A DNA stretch of 64,000 nucleotides from Oceanobacillus oncorhynchi (lineage in GTDB: Bacteria; Bacillota; Bacilli; Bacillales; Amphibacillaceae): contig NZ_CDGG01000001.1 of assembly GCF_000821065.1 (NCBI RefSeq), positions 1,612,001 to 1,676,000 of the forward strand. The letters are read 5' to 3'. The notes under the pieces were generated by a model that saw only the letters and a list, made by a program, of their open reading frames with translations, ran no database searches and was not told where the DNA came from. Shown here piece by piece: positions 61,053-64,000 of this stretch (positions are counted from its first letter, which is position 1; each line of letters begins with the position of its first letter). Made by a program: the position numbers and the translations under genes.

Positions 61053-62231
61053 TTGACAACGCCATCTTATGATGTATTGATAATTGGTGGAGGTATTATC
61101 GGTGCAAGCATTGCTTATTTTACTTCTGAAAAAGGTTTAAAAGTAGGGATGTTGGAAAGGGATACAGTTGCTTCTGGTACAAGCTCAAAATGTGATGGCA
61201 ATGTTTTATTGATTGATAAAGAGCCGGGATTTGATAGCAATATGGCGATAAAGAGCCAGGCATTAATCAAAAGCTTATCAAAAGAATTAGAAATGAAATT
61301 TGAATACAGGCATCCGGGAAGTATTTTCCTTTGTGCAAATGAAGAAGAATTGGAGCAGGCATATGACTGGGTCGATCAGCATAACAGGGCAAATGGCGAA
61401 TATCAATTTTTTAATAAATTAACCAAAGAAGATTTGAAAAATGATTCCAAATATTTTGCTGATCATTTGGTTGGCGGCATTGAATGCACAAATGATTCGA
61501 CGGTAAACCCGTACATGTTAACATTTTCGTTCATTCACGCAGCGAAAAAGAATGATCTTGAGCTTTTCGAAAAAACGCCCGTAACATTTATGGAGGAACA
61601 TAGAACAAAAGGATTTAAAGTACATTCTCATGATCGTGTATTTAAAGCCAATAAAGTAATTAATGCAGCTGGTGTTTTTGCACCGGAAGTGAGTAAACAT
61701 CTCGGTGTACCTTTACCAATTAAACCAAGAAAAGGTCATATCCTGGTTTCATCACGTGCAGAATTGATGGGCACAAGGAAAATTCAAGAGTTTGGATACT
61801 TGATGACGAAGTTTGGCAAAGAGAGAAAAGCAGATAAAATAATGAATGATTATGGAATTGCATTGGTGCATGAACCGACAGAGAGTCAAAATTTCCTGAT
61901 AGGAAGCAGCCGGGAATTTATTGGTTTTGACACAACCGTCAATCATCAAGTTGTTCAACTGATTGCCAAAAGGGCGATAGAATTTTTCCCAAAAATGAAG
62001 GATATGAATATTATTCGTAGTTATGCAGGTCTCCGGCCGTGGACGCCGGATCACTTGCCAATTATTTCAGAGACTACTGTTCCTAATTATTATGTAGCCG
62101 CTGGTCATGAGGGAGATGGAATTGGATTGTCTGCGGTAACAGGTTATTGGATGGCTCAGATGGTGACAGATACACTCGAGGATGACATTAGTCCGCTAAG
62201 TATGGAAAGATTTCAGGAGGAGGCAATATGA
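61053..62231 (+). CDS. FAD-dependent amino acid dehydrogenase (DadA/SoxB/HypDH-beta type)
   Basis: The protein has 392 residues with a TTG start behind GGAGGGAG. The FAD motif is VLIIGGGIIGASIAYFTSEKG, followed by GTSSKCDGNVL. The DAO-family C-terminus has GLRPWTPDHLPIISE and YVAAGHEGDGIGLSAVTG. It is the catalytic subunit type that oxidises D-amino or N-methyl amino acids, and with the three proteins encoded on the other side of the activator it could form a D-(hydroxy)proline dehydrogenase complex. It overlaps the racemase gene by four bases, which supports a stereo-inversion then oxidation route. Confidence 0.9.
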   Translation: MTTPSYDVLIIGGGIIGASIAYFTSEKGLKVGMLERDTVASGTSSKCDGNVLLIDKEPGFDSNMAIKSQALIKSLSKELEMKFEYRHPGSIFLCANEEELEQAYDWVDQHNRANGEYQFFNKLTKEDLKNDSKYFADHLVGGIECTNDSTVNPYMLTFSFIHAAKKNDLELFEKTPVTFMEEHRTKGFKVHSHDRVFKANKVINAAGVFAPEVSKHLGVPLPIKPRKGHILVSSRAELMGTRKIQEFGYLMTKFGKERKADKIMNDYGIALVHEPTESQNFLIGSSREFIGFDTTVNHQVVQLIAKRAIEFFPKMKDMNIIRSYAGLRPWTPDHLPIISETTVPNYYVAAGHEGDGIGLSAVTGYWMAQMVTDTLEDDISPLSMERFQEEAI

Positions 62232-63232
62232 AGATAAATTCAAAACTACTTGTTACTGTGGATACACACACTGGGGGAAACCCGACAAGAACGGTTTTAT
62301 CCGGTATGCCTAAATTAAAAGGAGAAACGATTCAAGAAAAAATGCTGGATATGAAGGAAAACCATGATTACATTCGAAAATTTCTAGTTTTTCCACCCAG
62401 GGGACATGATGTAATGAGCGGCACGATACTACTGCCGCCTTTAAAAGAAGAAGCAGATTTTAGTGTGATTTTTATAGAGACCGGTGGGTATCTGCCGATG
62501 TGCGGACATGACACTATTGGTACATGTACAGCATTAGTAGAACTCGGTTATGTCGAAGTCAAAGAGCCTTATACTTCGGTAGTCCTAGATACCCCAGCTG
62601 GTGTGGTAGAAGCCAGCTGCAAAATGAAAGAGGGCAAAGTGCAAGAAGTAACATTTATTAGTACCGATTCCTTTCACCTAAAGACGGTTTATATCGATTA
62701 TAAAGATTTCAAGAATATAAAGTGCGATATAGCATATGGTGGGAATTTCTATGGGATTATGAAAGCGGGCGATTTAGGTTTATCCCTTCATGTATCGAGG
62801 TCAGAAGAAATCGTCGAAATTGCCATGGCAATCAGAGATGAAATTAATCGTCGGCATGAGGTGAAACATCCTGATTATCCATTTATTAATAAGCTGACTC
62901 ATATGGAATTCTATGAAACAGGTGATGTTGTTAAAAACACAGTAATTGTACCTCCGGGAGGCATTGACAGATCGCCATGTGGTACAGGGACATGCGCAAA
63001 AGTATCAACACTTTATAAAGAAGGCGACCTTGATCTAAATGAAGTCTTTATCCACGAAAGTATCACAGGATCTCAATTTAAAGCCCAGGTAATCCACGCG
63101 AGTGTGAAAGGAAATATAATTTATAATAGGGTTGCTATTACAGGAACAGCATGGATTATGGGGAGACATGATTTTTATTTTGATCCCGATGATCCTTTAA
63201 ATCAGGGATATCTATTGATTCCAGAAATATAA
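62228..63232 (+). CDS. Proline racemase / 4-hydroxyproline epimerase
   Basis: The protein has 334 residues. GAGGAGG lies before the ATG, which overlaps the previous stop. Both catalytic cysteines are present: Cys92 in PMCGHDTIG and Cys251 in DRSPCGTGTCAK. Trans-3-hydroxyproline dehydratases have Thr at the second site, so this is a two-cysteine racemase or epimerase. The C-terminus ends GTAWIMGRHDFYFDPDDPL. It inverts the alpha carbon of L-proline or trans-4-hydroxy-L-proline. Coupling to a D-amino acid dehydrogenase gene favours the hydroxyproline epimerase role, but the two cannot be separated by these motifs alone. Confidence 0.92.
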   Translation: MKINSKLLVTVDTHTGGNPTRTVLSGMPKLKGETIQEKMLDMKENHDYIRKFLVFPPRGHDVMSGTILLPPLKEEADFSVIFIETGGYLPMCGHDTIGTCTALVELGYVEVKEPYTSVVLDTPAGVVEASCKMKEGKVQEVTFISTDSFHLKTVYIDYKDFKNIKCDIAYGGNFYGIMKAGDLGLSLHVSRSEEIVEIAMAIRDEINRRHEVKHPDYPFINKLTHMEFYETGDVVKNTVIVPPGGIDRSPCGTGTCAKVSTLYKEGDLDLNEVFIHESITGSQFKAQVIHASVKGNIIYNRVAITGTAWIMGRHDFYFDPDDPLNQGYLLIPEI

Positions 63233-63244
63233 GGAGGTGATTTT

Positions 63245-63982
63245 ATGATTTCAAAAGTAATCAACAGTTATGATATTCATATAAATGGACAACAATTACG
63301 AATTATTGAGAAAAACGAGCTGGAGACGGTATTACAAGACTATGAGAATAAGGCATTAATGCGGAATGAGCCGAGAGGGAGCAAATATGTTCGTTTACTT
63401 ATCTTTCAATGGAGTGATGATGTTTTAGATGTAGAATTACACCCAAATGAAAGCGTTGACAATATTCGTATTTTATTAAAAGGGTGCATTTCCTCTCTTG
63501 TGGATCGTGGGAGAATAAACTCAAAAGAAAGCTATTTAGTAAGAAATAATGGCCAAATGTATGAATTTCAGCATGGATGTCTGACGACAGAAAAATTACC
63601 AGAAGTAGAGAAAAAACAAAATATGTATTTAGTCAACGATAAGAAGATAAAAGTCTATGAAGTTGACATGGAATTAGAAATTAAAAATATAACAGCTATT
63701 AAAGCGTATATTCACTCTAAGCAAGATGGAAATAGTGATTATCTGGTGCTTAAACAAGGAGAAAAACAAGTCGTTGCAAATAAAAAAGGAGATATCTTAG
63801 CTTATCCAATTATTGAAGTCGTTGCTGTATGTGCAAAGGAGTTCTCTCAGGAAATTATCACCTCTTTCACAGGATTAAAAATACATGCTGAAGATATGCA
63901 ATTCAATTATTATTTGATATCTAATTCACAATTTTATATTGAGCATAGCGACATCTACGCTAAAGGATTTATCATTAAATAA
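63245..63982 (+). CDS. Proline-racemase-like protein lacking catalytic cysteines
   Basis: The protein has 245 residues and AAGGAGGTG before the ATG; the stop is 12 bases after the racemase gene ends plus its own length, and it is clearly co-transcribed. YDIHINGQQLRII recalls the racemase start (VDTHTGGNPTRTV). NKALMRNEPRGSKYVRLLIF recalls the family block LMxEPRGHxxMxGALL, and SFTGLKIHAEDM and the closing segment ending YAKGFIIK recall its C-terminal strands. The position of the first catalytic Cys reads IRILLKG, and the PCGTGT block is absent. It may be a non-catalytic partner or binding protein. This relationship is my inference from short matches. Confidence 0.6.
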   Translation: MISKVINSYDIHINGQQLRIIEKNELETVLQDYENKALMRNEPRGSKYVRLLIFQWSDDVLDVELHPNESVDNIRILLKGCISSLVDRGRINSKESYLVRNNGQMYEFQHGCLTTEKLPEVEKKQNMYLVNDKKIKVYEVDMELEIKNITAIKAYIHSKQDGNSDYLVLKQGEKQVVANKKGDILAYPIIEVVAVCAKEFSQEIITSFTGLKIHAEDMQFNYYLISNSQFYIEHSDIYAKGFIIK

Positions 63983-64000
63983 AACAAGGGGCGGAAATAT

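Overview
This is a chromosomal stretch from a low-GC, endospore-forming member of the Bacillaceae. The markers are a YkvI-type membrane protein, a YppC/DUF2515 protein, a squalene-hopene cyclase, YjzC, a lone RsbT-like kinase, strong GGAGG ribosome binding sites with many TTG/GTG starts, and a rrn-type leader followed by a tRNA cluster. The overall style suggests the Oceanobacillus/Virgibacillus group; the genus is inferred, not shown. There is no sign of a prophage, plasmid origin or CRISPR array.

Layout. (1) 0-13.3 kb: a minus-strand trio (DUF2515, CBO0543, YkvI) diverges from sqhC. A run of small hypothetical membrane, zinc-binding and lipoprotein genes follows. Then come a guanidine-I riboswitch with its two-gene SMR exporter and a DMT exporter diverging from a MocR/GntR-aminotransferase regulator. 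(2) 13.7-14.8 kb: tandem rRNA-type promoters, the rrn leader and only the first ~18 nt of 16S rRNA are joined directly to a 5'-truncated initiator tRNA. Six intact tRNA genes (Asp, Ser, Phe, Tyr, Gly, Ile) and a decayed tRNA-Arg follow. (3) 15-30 kb: methyltransferase, CPBP protease, a GAF histidine kinase with NarL-type regulator, arylamine N-acetyltransferase, a 14-TM drug transporter, an ABC/LytTR/DUF3021 operon, a broken Uma2 gene, and an ABC-FtsX-PadR operon. (4) 30-43 kb: housekeeping and small-module genes (Dus, DUF2200, lipase with a probable CcpA site, VTC polyphosphate polymerase with DUF4956, PadR-HAAS, GNAT, VOC, YjzC, RluA, guanine deaminase, methyltransferase, AraC with a DMT exporter). 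(5) 43-45 kb: a decay zone with an internally deleted TnpB element and a LysR gene that lacks a normal start and is frameshifted at its end. (6) 45-47.3 kb: HD hydrolase, RsbT-like kinase, DUF2294.

(7) 47.7-64 kb is a catabolic locus. An XRE-cupin regulator precedes HyuA, HyuB, a small cupin and an NCS1 permease. Next come an M24 Xaa-Pro-type peptidase, an aldehyde dehydrogenase and a second XRE-cupin regulator. Last is a sigma-54 regulon: a PAS-AAA+ activator sits between two outward-reading operons, each with a near-identical TTGGCAC(N5)TTTC promoter. One operon encodes a FAD subunit and two [2Fe-2S] subunits. The other encodes a DadA-type FAD oxidoreductase, a two-cysteine proline racemase/hydroxyproline epimerase and a protein that looks like a proline racemase relative without catalytic cysteines. 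Together these suggest uptake and oxidation of proline- or hydroxyproline-type and cyclic-amide compounds; the exact substrates are inferred.
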